A DNA stretch of 64,000 nt from Paramesorhizobium endophyticum (GCF_014640615.1 NZ_BMHH01000007.1:62001-126000), one strand, 5' to 3'. Counted from the first letter of the stretch, positions 35,406 to 45,930 are shown. Notes: generated by a model not told the origin, from the sequence alone. Translations and numbers: made by a program.

Positions 35406-35438
35406 AAAAAGCGGCGGAAGCGAATTCCGCCGCTTTTT
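35406..35438 (+). terminator. Rho-independent terminator after binding-protein copy 2
   Basis: AAAAAGCGGCGGAA (35406-35419) pairs with TTCCGCCGCTTTTT (35425-35438), loop of five bases. The 14-base stem with terminal T run is a strong terminator and separates the binding protein from the permeases. Confidence 0.9.
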
Positions 35439-35533
35439 CGGAGAAACCGGTTCATTTTGAACGCACCATCGGGTAAACGCCAGACCGGCTAAAGCGGTGA
35501 GTTGCTCTAGCGGTCCTGAGAGGGAAAAGGCGG

Positions 35534-36256
35534 ATGGAATATTATGCGGCGCTCTTGAGCTTCGGCGAAGGGGGCTGGGGCAAGAGCATAGCCAGCGGCG
35601 TGTTCATCACGGTATCGCTGGCGCTGGCAACCCTGCCATTGGGCCTGCTGGCCGGTTTCTTCGTCGCCATGGGGAAGCAATCCAAGGAACCTTCCATAAG
35701 GCTCGCCGCCAATATCTACACCACCATCTTTCGCGGCCTGCCGGAACTCCTGACGATGTTTCTCGTCTATTTCGGCGCGCAGATGGGGCTACAGAAGCTC
35801 GTCTCATTGCTCGGAATCGACGCCACCATCGAGATCAACTCCTTTGTCGCCGGCATGGTGGCGCTCGGCGTCGTCTTTTCCTCCTATGCGAGCGAAGTGT
35901 TCCTCTCGGCCTTCCGCGCCATTCCCGCCGGGCAATATGAGGCGGGCTATGCCATCGGCCTTTCAAACGGGCTGACGATGCGCAAGATCATCCTGCCACA
36001 GCTCGTCCGCATCGCGCTGCCGGGCCTCGCCAATCTCTGGATGGTGCTGTTCAAGGATACCTCGCTCATCTCCGTCATCGGCCTTGCCGACATCATGCGC
36101 CAGACTGGCGTCGCCGCCCGCGTCACCAAGGAAGCCTTCCTGTTCTACGGTGTCGCCTGCATGCTCTATCTGGTGCTCGCCATCATCTCGTCTTACTTCA
36201 TCAACCGCATCGAGAACTGGGCGTATCAGAGCCAGAACATGAAGGGTCGCGCATGA
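35534..36256 (+). CDS. Amino-acid ABC transporter permease (HisQ-like)
   Basis: A 240-residue inner-membrane permease of the His/Glu/Gln/Arg/opine family. FRGLPELLTMFLVYFGAQ and the ATPase-contacting EAA loop EAGYAIGLSNG...LPQLVRIALPG are present, with five membrane segments. It overlaps the next permease gene by four bases. It likely forms a heterodimer with that gene product and takes substrate from the binding protein encoded upstream. Confidence 0.92.
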   Translation: MEYYAALLSFGEGGWGKSIASGVFITVSLALATLPLGLLAGFFVAMGKQSKEPSIRLAANIYTTIFRGLPELLTMFLVYFGAQMGLQKLVSLLGIDATIEINSFVAGMVALGVVFSSYASEVFLSAFRAIPAGQYEAGYAIGLSNGLTMRKIILPQLVRIALPGLANLWMVLFKDTSLISVIGLADIMRQTGVAARVTKEAFLFYGVACMLYLVLAIISSYFINRIENWAYQSQNMKGRA

Positions 36257-37092
36257 TGACGACCGATACCGCCATGTCCCCCGCTGCAACGGTGCTGCGC
36301 CCGCCCGCCCTGCCCCGCCCCTGGACGGGCAAGCGCGTGGCCGGCTACATCCTCGTCGGCATCTGGCTTGCCTTCTTCGCGGGCCTCGCCCTTTATCTCT
36401 ATGATGTCTGGAGCATCGATCTCATAAGCCGGTATGCGCCCAAATACTGGTCCGGCCTCCAGATCACCCTTGCGCTTGTCGGCATTTCCTTCCTGCTCGG
36501 CATGATCGTTTCGGTTCCCATCGCGATGGGCGGCCTGTCAAAGAACCGCTGGCTGCGCCGGCTTTCGGGCGGATATGTCTATTTCTTCCGCGGCACGCCC
36601 CTGCTCGCGCAGACCTTCCTCATCTATTACGGCTTCGGCCAGTTCCGCCCGGTGCTCCAAGATCTGGGGCTTTGGGTGTTCTTTCGGGATGCCTGGAATT
36701 GCGGCGTCCTCGCCTTCACGCTCAACACCGCCGCCTATCAAGCCGAGATCCTGCGCGGGGCGATCAAGAGTGTGCCTGTCGGCCAGTGGGAAGGCGCGGC
36801 GTCGCTTGGGGTTTCCAAGAGGGTGACGTTCTGGAAGGTGATCCTGCCGCAGGCGCTGATCGTCGCGCTGCGGCCCTATGGCAACGAGCTGATCCTGCTG
36901 CTCAAGGGCTCCGCCATCGTCGCCATCATCACCGTCTATGATCTGATGGGCGAGACGCGCCGCGCCTATTCCCAGACCTTCGATTTCCAGACTTATCTCT
37001 GGGCCGCGCTCATCTATTTCGGCATTGTCGAGATAATCCGCAATATCTGGGATTTCTTCGAGCGACGCCTGACGCGCCATCTCGTTCGCTAA
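36253..37092 (+). CDS. Amino-acid ABC transporter permease (HisM-like)
   Basis: A 279-residue permease of the same family: YFFRGTPLLAQTFLIYYG, and an EAA loop (VPVGQWEGAASLGVSKRVTF) near the C-terminus. It overlaps the HisQ-like gene. No ATP-binding subunit is encoded next to it; the following gene is a GST. The ATPase must therefore come from elsewhere in the genome. Confidence 0.92.
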   Translation: MMTTDTAMSPAATVLRPPALPRPWTGKRVAGYILVGIWLAFFAGLALYLYDVWSIDLISRYAPKYWSGLQITLALVGISFLLGMIVSVPIAMGGLSKNRWLRRLSGGYVYFFRGTPLLAQTFLIYYGFGQFRPVLQDLGLWVFFRDAWNCGVLAFTLNTAAYQAEILRGAIKSVPVGQWEGAASLGVSKRVTFWKVILPQALIVALRPYGNELILLLKGSAIVAIITVYDLMGETRRAYSQTFDFQTYLWAALIYFGIVEIIRNIWDFFERRLTRHLVR

Positions 37093-37111
37093 CCTCCATA
37101 GGGAAAAAGCC

Positions 37112-37735
37112 ATGCTGAAAATCTGGGGCAGACCCAATTCGACCAATGTGAAGAAGGCGCTCTGGACGGCGTCCGAGCTCGGCCTCGACTATGAGAATGT
37201 CCTCGCCGGCGGCTCCTATGGCATTGTCGATACGCCAGAATATCGCGCGCTCAACCCCAACGGCCTCGTGCCTGTCATCGAGGATGACGGCTTCGTCCTG
37301 TGGGAATCGAACACGATCGTGCGCTATCTCGCCGCGAAATATGGGGCAGAGACGCTCTGGATCGATGATGTTGCCCGCCGGGCCGATGCGGAGAAGTGGA
37401 TGGATTGGGCGAGCACCCGGCTATCGAACGCCTACCGCGACATCATCTGGCATGGGCTACGTCTGCCCGAAGATCAGCGCGACCCGGTAATCCTCTCCGC
37501 CGCCGTCGCCGCTTTCGCCAAGGCGCTGGAAGTGCCCGAGAAGACGCTGGCCGACCAGCCCTGGCTCTCGGGAAGCGAATTCGGCATGGGCGACATTCCG
37601 CTCGGCGTCTATATCTACTCCTGGGCGGAACTGCCGCTGCCGGGCCGGCCGGATTTTCCGAATCTGATGGGGTGGTATGAGCAGTTGAAGGCCCGCCCGG
37701 CGTTTGCGAAGACGGTGATGGTGCCGCTGACGTAG
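37112..37735 (+). CDS. Glutathione S-transferase family protein
   Basis: A 207-residue GST: MLKIWGRPNSTNVKKALW, with Ser/Asn-rich active-site start, NPNGLVPVIEDD carrying the cis-Pro and WESNTIVRYLAAKYG binding glutathione. The C-terminal helical domain has FGMGDIPLGV, the N-capping box-like segment. It follows the HisM-like gene by 19 bases. It differs strongly from the GST at 7636. Confidence 0.88.
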   Translation: MLKIWGRPNSTNVKKALWTASELGLDYENVLAGGSYGIVDTPEYRALNPNGLVPVIEDDGFVLWESNTIVRYLAAKYGAETLWIDDVARRADAEKWMDWASTRLSNAYRDIIWHGLRLPEDQRDPVILSAAVAAFAKALEVPEKTLADQPWLSGSEFGMGDIPLGVYIYSWAELPLPGRPDFPNLMGWYEQLKARPAFAKTVMVPLT

Positions 37736-37745
37736 GAGCCAAGCG

Positions 37746-37885
37746 CCCTCGTGGTTCGAGGCGAATTCCGCTGCGCTCCATTCGCACCTCACCATGAGGG
37801 CTACTGAAGCGCCGCCGCCGCCCCCCTTCACCCTCATCTGAGGTGCTCGCGAAGCGAGCCTCGAAGGGCGAGGGTGAAGGGGGGC
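37746..37885. repeat. Two inverted repeats of family C
   Basis: The first (37746-37800) has arms CCCTCGTGGTTCGAGG and CCTCACCATGAGGG. The second (37822-37885) has arms CCCCTTCACCCTC and GAGGGTGAAGGGG with an inner GAGGTGCTCGCGAAGCGAGC. These resemble REP-like elements common in Rhizobiales and recur at 53982 and 54122. They lie after the GST gene. Confidence 0.85.
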
Positions 37886-37925
37886 GCCATAGCAACAGTT
37901 TTATCTGTGAAGCACTCCAGCGCTG

Positions 37926-38108
37926 GCGGGACAGCGCCCCCCTCTGCCCTGCCGGGCATCTTCCCCCGCAAGGGGGGAGATTGCGCTTTCATAGATGCTC
38001 GGTATCAATCGCAAAGGGTCGAAAGCTGTGCGGTAAATGCCATATCAGCCAATCTCCCCCCTTGCGGGGGAGATGTCCGGCAGGACAGGGGGGGGGCGCT
38101 GTCCCGCC
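37926..38108. repeat. Bru-RS-like palindromic repeat
   Basis: The outer arms GGCGGGACAGCGCCCCCCTC and its complement at 38090-38108 frame inner arms with CATCTTCCCCCGCAAGGGGG and AATCTCCCCCCTTGCGGGGG. About 75 bases lie between the inner arms. It ends 20 bases from the stop of the penicillin acylase gene and may act at the ends of convergent transcripts. Confidence 0.85.
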
Positions 38109-38128
38109 GACCTCTGCGTATTAGGCTG

Positions 38129-40588
38129 TCACCTCGGCTCCAGCCGCCATGTCCCCAGCGCGCCATCACGATACGCATCCTCCGCCACGGGAATGGTGAA
38201 CGCCTCGATATTGCCCCAGCGCGCGGCGAAATCCCGATAATGCGGTGAGAGCACATTGCCCGACTGGCCGGTGGTCTGGATATAGGTGGAACGGTCGAGG
38301 TCGGCCAAGTCGAATATGCCTCGATAGCTGGTGCCGTGAGTGGCGCGGTAGGGATTGACGTCGTCGTTCCAGTTCGAGGTGCCGCGGTCAAGCGTAAAGG
38401 CGCCGCCAGACATCGGCTCGTTCACATCGAAAATCCGGTTGAGCGGGCTTACCCGCGCGAAGGGCCGGTGTGCGCCATAGGCGTAATGCAGGGCGCCCCA
38501 AGCCCATTTGCTGCGGTCGGGTCCGAGGCGCGTTTCGAGGTCGCTCAACGCGTCCTTGAGGGCGAGCGCCAGTTCGTCGGCGCAGCTTTCCTTTTCCGGT
38601 GTCCGGCGGTCGTCGCACCAGTCGCGCGCCGGATCAGGAGCGAGCCAGCGAAGCATGGCGCTTGCCCGCGCCTTCCAGTAATCGGGAAAGGCCTCGCCCA
38701 GATCGTCGGCGATGATGCGCCTCGTGGCGGCGCGAAGCCATGCCTCGAAGATGAGCGACTCGCTGCGCGTCCTGTCCTGCCGGTAATCCCAGCGCTGGAG
38801 CGCCGTGACGGCCTCCCGGTCCACGTCGCTGCGCCCCTCGACCAGCTTGAGCATGACCGGCCCGAGCGCCGCATAGGCCGGGGAATAATCGTCGCCTTGC
38901 GCCTCGCGATTGGTTTCGAGCGTCTGCCGGGCATTGCTGTCGAGCAGCAGCGTGTTGATACGCTCCTGCCGCCATGGCTCGTCCCAGTCGAAGGTGATGA
39001 ACGGCTTATAGCTCGAATCGACAATCTTCGTATTGGCCGTGCCGATGCCGCCGCGCGGGGGATTATACTGGCGCGGTAATTCCTCGTAGGGGATATAGCC
39101 CTTCCAGTCATAGGTGGCGTCCCAGCCGGGCACCGGCGCGCGGCCCATGACCAGGTTTGCGGGATCGCGCACCGGCACGCGGCCCGGCGCGATAAGGCCG
39201 ATATTACCGTCGACATCGGCCACGACCATCGACTGCATCGGCGTCACGAAATCCCGCACAATCTCAAAATACTCCGTCACCGACCCCGCATGCCACAGGC
39301 CGAACCCCGCCGACATCGTCGTGTCATCGGTGGCGAAGGCCGTCCATTGCAAAGCTGCCACGGTTCCCTCGGGCAGGTAGCGCTGGATGCCGCGATAGCT
39401 CCCCGGCAGTACCGGGCCGTGCCGGGTCACGCGGCGCTCGAATGTCCTATCGGGGACGCCCTTGACCTTGATCGTTTCCGTCCGCTTGTCGAAAGAGCGA
39501 TAGCCGTCCGGCGTCAGATATTCATCCGGATTTTCCGGATTGATCCGCTCGATGAAAAGGTCCTGCACATCCGGATCCGTATTGGTGAAACCCCAGGCCA
39601 CGCGATCGTTGCGCCCGAGGAAGACCAGCGGCGTGCCGGGCAAAGTGACGCCGACGACATTGCGCGTCTCACCATCAGGCGTCTTCACCTGCAAATGCGC
39701 CAGATACCAGAGCGAGGGGGCGGAGAATTCCAGATGCGGATCGTTGGCGAGTATCGGCTTTCCGGTCTCCGTCTTATCGCCCGAAAGCACCCAATTGTTC
39801 GATGCGCCCTTGCCCATCAAGGCGTCGATGGCGGCAAAACGTTGCTCTTCGGCCAGCGACGCCGCATCGATCGGCCCGCTGGCGAGGCCGAGCAGGTTTT
39901 TGAGGTCCGGCAGGGGCGGCGGATTGTCGGCCTTGAGCGGCGGCAGAAGGTCATCTATTTCAGCATCCGTCATCCCGAGGCGCGCGAATTTGAGCCGTTC
40001 GATCTCCTGCGCCATGTTGGCGCCGAGCGAGAGCGACATCATCTTGACGGCGGCGACCACGTCGGCGGGCCGCCATGGCGCCGGCTTGTGGCTGAGAATG
40101 ACGAATTCAGGCGAATATTTCGAGGCGAACGGCCTGCCCGGCGCATCGATGAAGGCGTTGATGCCCTTGGCATAAGCCTCGATCACCGCCCGGTCGCTCT
40201 GCGTCAGTGCATTCAGTGACTGGGCGGCAGCGCCATGGAGATCAAGAGTGCGCAGGAAGATATCGGTGCCAACAGTCGTTTCGCCGAAGAGCTCCGAAAG
40301 CCGCCCTTGCGCGGCCATGCGCGCGACCTCCATCTGCCACAGCCGCTCCTGCGCATGCACAAAGCCCAGCGCCATCGCCACATCCGGGAGCGATGCGCCC
40401 GATATATGCGGCACATCGTTGCGGTCTCGCACGATGGTCACCGGCGCGGTAAGCCCCTCCAGTTGCGCCTCGCCATCAGGCCGGGTGACGGACCGGCCGA
40501 TCCAGACGAAGAACGCCGCCGCTGCCAGCAATGCGAGGGGAACGAGAAAGAACAGAAGCCACAAAAGAACTTTGATGATGCGACGCAT
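38129..40588 (-). CDS. Penicillin acylase family Ntn-hydrolase
   Basis: An 819-residue exported protein. A membrane segment or signal is at residues 5-30. The chain is expected to self-cleave before Ser263 (GASNNWVLSG), the N-terminal nucleophile of the beta chain; SNNWV is the family hallmark. Upstream, the alpha-chain region has HISGASLPDVAMALGFVHAQ. The family hydrolyses amides such as acyl-homoserine lactones, penicillins or other N-acyl compounds; the substrate here is unknown. It may therefore act in quorum quenching or in envelope-amide turnover. It is transcribed alone. Confidence 0.9.
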   Translation of the reverse strand: MRRIIKVLLWLLFFLVPLALLAAAAFFVWIGRSVTRPDGEAQLEGLTAPVTIVRDRNDVPHISGASLPDVAMALGFVHAQERLWQMEVARMAAQGRLSELFGETTVGTDIFLRTLDLHGAAAQSLNALTQSDRAVIEAYAKGINAFIDAPGRPFASKYSPEFVILSHKPAPWRPADVVAAVKMMSLSLGANMAQEIERLKFARLGMTDAEIDDLLPPLKADNPPPLPDLKNLLGLASGPIDAASLAEEQRFAAIDALMGKGASNNWVLSGDKTETGKPILANDPHLEFSAPSLWYLAHLQVKTPDGETRNVVGVTLPGTPLVFLGRNDRVAWGFTNTDPDVQDLFIERINPENPDEYLTPDGYRSFDKRTETIKVKGVPDRTFERRVTRHGPVLPGSYRGIQRYLPEGTVAALQWTAFATDDTTMSAGFGLWHAGSVTEYFEIVRDFVTPMQSMVVADVDGNIGLIAPGRVPVRDPANLVMGRAPVPGWDATYDWKGYIPYEELPRQYNPPRGGIGTANTKIVDSSYKPFITFDWDEPWRQERINTLLLDSNARQTLETNREAQGDDYSPAYAALGPVMLKLVEGRSDVDREAVTALQRWDYRQDRTRSESLIFEAWLRAATRRIIADDLGEAFPDYWKARASAMLRWLAPDPARDWCDDRRTPEKESCADELALALKDALSDLETRLGPDRSKWAWGALHYAYGAHRPFARVSPLNRIFDVNEPMSGGAFTLDRGTSNWNDDVNPYRATHGTSYRGIFDLADLDRSTYIQTTGQSGNVLSPHYRDFAARWGNIEAFTIPVAEDAYRDGALGTWRLEPR

Positions 40589-40669
40589 TCGCCTAGTTTC
40601 CCTCTCAAGATCGTAGACTCACCGCTAGACGAAGCATCCCACACTATTGGTTGAAGAGGAATATGGGCC

Positions 40670-41539
40670 GTGACGACAGTTGCATTCATCGGTTTGGGCG
40701 TAATGGGTTATCCAATGGCCGGCCATCTGAAGACGCGCGGCAGATATGATGTCACAGTCTATAACCGCACGGCGGCCAAGGCCGAAAAATGGGCGCAGGA
40801 ATTCGGCGGGGCATATGCCGCTACCCCGGCGGAGGCGGCGAAAGACAAGGATTTCGTCTTCTCATGCGTCGGCAATGATGAGGATCTGCGGCAGGTGACG
40901 ACCAGCGAGGACGGCGCTTTTTCCACTATGAAGCCGGGCGCTGTTTTCATCGACAACACCACCGCATCGGCGGAAGTGGCCCGCGAGCTTGCGGTAAAGG
41001 CCGAGGAGCGCGGTTTCCATTTCCTCGATGCGCCGGTATCCGGCGGTCAGGCTGGGGCGGAAAACGGCGTGCTCACGGTGATGGTTGGCGGAGACGAGGC
41101 GGTTTTCGAGCGCGCAAAGCCTGTTATCAGCGCTTTCGCGCGCTCCGTCGGCCTGATGGGACCGTCAGGTGCAGGGCAATTGACCAAGATGGTCAACCAG
41201 ATCTGCATTGCCGGAATCGTCCAGGGACTGGCCGAAGGCATCCACTTCGGAAAGCAAGCGGGACTCGACATCGAAAAAGTAGTGGAAACCATTTCCAAGG
41301 GGGCGGCAGGCTCCTGGCAGATGGAAAACCGCTCCCACACGATGAATGAGGGCAAATATGATTTCGGGTTCGCCGTGGACTGGATGCGCAAGGACCTCGG
41401 CATTTGCCTCGCCGAAGCCGACCGCAACGGCGCGGCGCTTCCCCTTACCGCTCTCGTCGATCAATTCTACAAGGAAGTTCAGAAAATAGGCGGCGGGCGC
41501 TGGGACACGTCTTCCCTGCTGGCGCGACTTGAAAGATAA
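40670..41539 (+). CDS. 3-hydroxyisobutyrate-dehydrogenase family oxidoreductase
   Basis: A 289-residue beta-hydroxyacid dehydrogenase. FIGLGVMGYPMAGHL is the Rossmann dinucleotide motif; DAPVSGGQAGAENGVLTVM is the substrate-binding signature and GQLTKMVNQI carries the catalytic Lys. The natural substrate could be 3-hydroxyisobutyrate, tartronate semialdehyde or another related acid. The GTG at 40670 follows GAAGAGGA. Confidence 0.9.
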   Translation: MTTVAFIGLGVMGYPMAGHLKTRGRYDVTVYNRTAAKAEKWAQEFGGAYAATPAEAAKDKDFVFSCVGNDEDLRQVTTSEDGAFSTMKPGAVFIDNTTASAEVARELAVKAEERGFHFLDAPVSGGQAGAENGVLTVMVGGDEAVFERAKPVISAFARSVGLMGPSGAGQLTKMVNQICIAGIVQGLAEGIHFGKQAGLDIEKVVETISKGAAGSWQMENRSHTMNEGKYDFGFAVDWMRKDLGICLAEADRNGAALPLTALVDQFYKEVQKIGGGRWDTSSLLARLER

Positions 41540-41607
41540 GCGAAGCGTATCAGAAATAAATGGACTGATATTCATGGATAAGGCAAGTTTTCCACAGACT
41601 GTTACTT

Positions 41608-42156
41608 ATGGGGATAAATGCCTTGCTTAGACTGTTATTCATCATCGCCATCCTCATAACCCCTTCCATGGCTGGTGCGGCCGAAGACCAGAAGCTCTTC
41701 AGCCTCATCGACCAGCGGCTGGCCTATATGAAGGATGTGGCTGCCTATAAGGCGGCAAGCCATCAGCCGGTCGAGGATATCGCGCAGGAAGAGAAGGTCA
41801 TCGCGGCCTCGAAAGCCGAAGCGGGCAGAATCGGCCTTGCGCCGGACTCCATCGGCCCGTTTCTGCGCGCCCAGATCGACGCCGCCAAGGCCATCCAATA
41901 CCGCTACCGCGCCGACTGGATGTCCGTTCCGCGAGAGAATACGAAGCCCATTCCGCTTCCCGTGCTGCGCGCGCGCATTGGCGAAACGGGAGATGCGATT
42001 TTGAGGCAGTTGCAGGCAGTGCTGGTTTCGCAAGGGCGGATCAGGCCGGGCCAGCGGGCGCTTTTCGACAGGATGGTCGATGAGCCCAAGCTCACGGCTG
42101 CGGACAAGAAAAAGCTGTTCGAGGCGCTGCGGAAGGTTTCGCTGAGGAAGGGGTAG
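41608..42156 (+). CDS. Secreted gamma-type chorismate mutase (*AroQ)
   Basis: A 182-residue protein with a signal peptide (LLRLLFIIAILITPSMAGAA-E) and an all-helical AroQ domain: LFSLIDQRLAYMKDVAAYKA, PVEDIAQEEKVIAAS, and FLRAQIDAAKAIQYRYRADW. The Arg, Lys and Gln/Glu residues typical of gamma-class enzymes occur in these helices. It should convert chorismate to prephenate outside the cytoplasm, although there is no known periplasmic chorismate pool. A short palindromic repeat follows it. Confidence 0.85.
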   Translation: MGINALLRLLFIIAILITPSMAGAAEDQKLFSLIDQRLAYMKDVAAYKAASHQPVEDIAQEEKVIAASKAEAGRIGLAPDSIGPFLRAQIDAAKAIQYRYRADWMSVPRENTKPIPLPVLRARIGETGDAILRQLQAVLVSQGRIRPGQRALFDRMVDEPKLTAADKKKLFEALRKVSLRKG

Positions 42157-42190
42157 GCTGGAAAGCAAATCATGTTTTGATGGAACCGCG

Positions 42191-42262
42191 AGGCGCCCCC
42201 CTCTGCCCTGCCGGGCATCTCCCCGCAAGGGGGAGATGCCCGGCAGGGCAGAGGGGGGCGCT
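42191..42262. repeat. Minimal Bru-RS-like palindrome without spacer
   Basis: Left arm AGGCGCCCCCCTCTGCCCTG continues through CCGGGCATCTCCCC, and the right arm mirrors it completely; only GCAA separates them. This 32-base-stem hairpin is the outer-plus-inner arm with no spacer, so it looks like the basic unit. It lies between chorismate mutase and the histidine kinase gene (convergent). Confidence 0.9.
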
Positions 42263-42290
42263 GTCCCGCTACCGTTCAATTTGAAAGGCT

Positions 42291-43862
<1,572 letters not shown>

Positions 43863-43970
43863 AGCCCAGGATCGATCACAGAGGGGCAGAATATGGAGAA
43901 ATGATTAAAAGAACCTCAAGCTTTACGTTAGATAAATAATCAAATACCGCAATCGAACAGTGTAGGAACC

Positions 43971-44630
43971 ATGTATCGGCGCATGTACCGGCGCGGCAGA
44001 TGGTATTATGACGGCGAGCCTCCCCGGCGGCGGCCGTTGCGGCGTCTGTTCGACTGGTTCCTGGCAATCGCCTTCTTCGCCCTCGGCGCGCTGGTGGTGG
44101 CGCGTCTCGAAACCTCCCCGCCCACGGGTGAGCCCGTGACGGGGCCCGCGCGGATCATCGACGGCGATACGCTCGTCATCAGCAGCCAGCACATCCGCCT
44201 TGCCGGAATCGATGCGCCCGAGATGGGCCAAAGCTGCCGCCGTGGCGGGCAGGATTATGCCTGCGGCGTGGAAGCGCGCGATGCGCTGAAAGCGCTCATC
44301 AACGGGCGGAGCGTGCGCTGCACCGGGCGGGGCATCGACAAATACCAGCGGCTCCTCAGCGATTGCCGGATAGGCGGGACGGACCTCAACCGCCAGATGG
44401 TCGAGGAAGGGTGGGCCGTCGCCTATGGCCGCTATGCCGGGGAGGAGGAGATGGCCCGGACCATGCGGCGGGGCATATGGGCCGGAACCTTCGAACGTCC
44501 GCAGGACTGGCGAAAGGCGCGGCAAGCGCAGGAAGCGCTCCCCAATGCGCCCTCACCCCTCGAAACCTTCCTGCGGAAGCTCTATCTTTGGCTCAAGAGC
44601 CTTATCAAAACCACTCTGGAGCAAATGTGA
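43971..44630 (+). CDS. Thermonuclease (SNase-like) family protein
   Basis: A 219-residue protein. An Arg-rich N-terminus and one membrane segment (LFDWFLAIAFFALGALVVA) are followed by an SNase domain: GPARIIDGDTLVISSQHIRL, GIDAPEMGQSC and RLLSDCRIGGTDLN. The domain would face the periplasm. The Asp and Arg residues of the nuclease site appear partly conserved. Its stop overlaps the GTG of the uracil-DNA glycosylase gene (ATGTGA). Confidence 0.85.
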   Translation: MYRRMYRRGRWYYDGEPPRRRPLRRLFDWFLAIAFFALGALVVARLETSPPTGEPVTGPARIIDGDTLVISSQHIRLAGIDAPEMGQSCRRGGQDYACGVEARDALKALINGRSVRCTGRGIDKYQRLLSDCRIGGTDLNRQMVEEGWAVAYGRYAGEEEMARTMRRGIWAGTFERPQDWRKARQAQEALPNAPSPLETFLRKLYLWLKSLIKTTLEQM

Positions 44631-45259
44631 CCTATCAAAGCCGCTTGCGGGACGAGATCTCGCAGTGCCGCGTGTGCTTCGACGCGCCGCGCCATGGCAA
44701 GCCGCTGCCGCATGAGCCGCACCCGGTTTGCGTGATGTCGCGGACGGCGCGCATCGCCATATGCGGGCAGGCGCCCGGCATCCGCGTCCATAATACGGGC
44801 GTGCCCTTCAACGATCCCTCGGGCGACCGCCTCCGGCAATGGCTGGGCGTGACGCGCGAGGAATTCTACGATCCGGCCCGCTTCGCCGTCATCCCCATGG
44901 GCTTCTGCTTTCCGGGCTATGACGCCAAGGGCGGCGACTTGCCGCCGCGCAGGGAATGCCGCGAGATCTGGCATGATCGCGTCTTCGCCGATATGCCGCA
45001 GTTGAAGCTCATCATCGCCATCGGCCAATATGCGCAGGCCTACCATATGCCCGACCGGCGCCAGAAGAGCCTGACCCAAACCGTCGAGAACTGGCGCGCC
45101 TTCCTCGAAGCGCCCGATAAAGCCGGACGTATCGTGCTGCCCCTGCCCCACCCCTCCTGGCGCAATAGCGGCTGGCTGAAACGCAATCCCTGGTTTGACC
45201 GGGAACTTGTGCCTGTTTTGCAGCGCCTTGTTCAGGAATTGACCGATAACGGAAAATAA
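44627..45259 (+). CDS. Uracil-DNA glycosylase family protein
   Basis: A 210-residue protein of the UDG superfamily: CGQAPGIRVHNTGVPFNDPS is the active-site motif A-like segment, and LPLPHPSWRNSGW is the motif B-like His-Pro-Ser segment. A Cys pair near the start (CRVC) resembles iron-sulfur types but only part of the set is visible. GTG 44627 is the start, overlapping the previous stop. It may remove uracil from DNA or act in a related nucleotide role. Confidence 0.82.
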   Translation: MTYQSRLRDEISQCRVCFDAPRHGKPLPHEPHPVCVMSRTARIAICGQAPGIRVHNTGVPFNDPSGDRLRQWLGVTREEFYDPARFAVIPMGFCFPGYDAKGGDLPPRRECREIWHDRVFADMPQLKLIIAIGQYAQAYHMPDRRQKSLTQTVENWRAFLEAPDKAGRIVLPLPHPSWRNSGWLKRNPWFDRELVPVLQRLVQELTDNGK

Positions 45260-45376
45260 ATTCGCCTAAGCACGATATAAGTAGAAAGCCTTTCTTGGAT
45301 ACTCTAGCATTCATGCTGCATAAGGTATTCCATTCTTAAGCGCATGAGCTTTCGTGCATTATCGAGAGGCGACGCC

Positions 45377-45856
45377 ATGGACAGACTGGACCGGAAAATT
45401 CTGCGGCTTCTGCAGGAAGATGCAACGCTGGCGGTTGCTGACGTCGCCAAGAAAGTCGGGCTTTCCACGACGCCCTGCTGGCGGCGCATCCAGAAGCTGG
45501 AGGAGGACGGCGTCATCAAGCGGCGCGTGGCGATTCTCGATCCGGTGCGGATCAATGCGCGGGTGACCGTCTTCGTGTCGGTCCGCACGAGCTCGCATAA
45601 TCACGAGTGGCTGAAGCGCTTTTCCGAAGTGGTGACGGAATTCCCTGAAGTCGTGGAATTCTATCGCATGAGCGGGGATGTCGATTATCTCCTGCGCGTC
45701 GTCGTTCCCGACATCGCCGCCTACGATTCCTTCTACAAGCGCCTCATCGCCAAGATCGACATTCGCGACGTATCGTCATCCTTCGCGATGGAGCAGATCA
45801 AATACACGACCGAGCTGCCGCTCGACTACATGTCGCTGGACAAGGAACCGGGCTGA
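45377..45856 (+). CDS. Lrp/AsnC-family transcriptional regulator
   Basis: A 159-residue regulator. The N-terminal helix-turn-helix (MDRLDRKILRLLQEDATL, VAKKVGLSTTPCWRRIQKLE) is followed by the RAM ligand-binding domain (EVVEFYRMSGDVDYLLRVVV). ATG 45377 fits the family start; ATG 45344 is less likely. Such proteins sense amino acids and bind DNA as octamers. No target is adjacent; the lysE/argO gene in the window is the type of gene such regulators control. Confidence 0.9.
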   Translation: MDRLDRKILRLLQEDATLAVADVAKKVGLSTTPCWRRIQKLEEDGVIKRRVAILDPVRINARVTVFVSVRTSSHNHEWLKRFSEVVTEFPEVVEFYRMSGDVDYLLRVVVPDIAAYDSFYKRLIAKIDIRDVSSSFAMEQIKYTTELPLDYMSLDKEPG

Positions 45857-45930
45857 GGGGCCTAGCGCCGTTCATGTTTTGATGGAATGGCCTGAATTCA
45901 GCTTTTGGACCGTTGTTGCCATGGAGAGGT

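Noticed and set aside
42185-42265. Rho-independent terminator for chorismate mutase or the kinase gene
   Set aside because: The hairpin belongs to the repeat family and lacks a T run, so a terminator role is not claimed, although it may still influence transcript ends.
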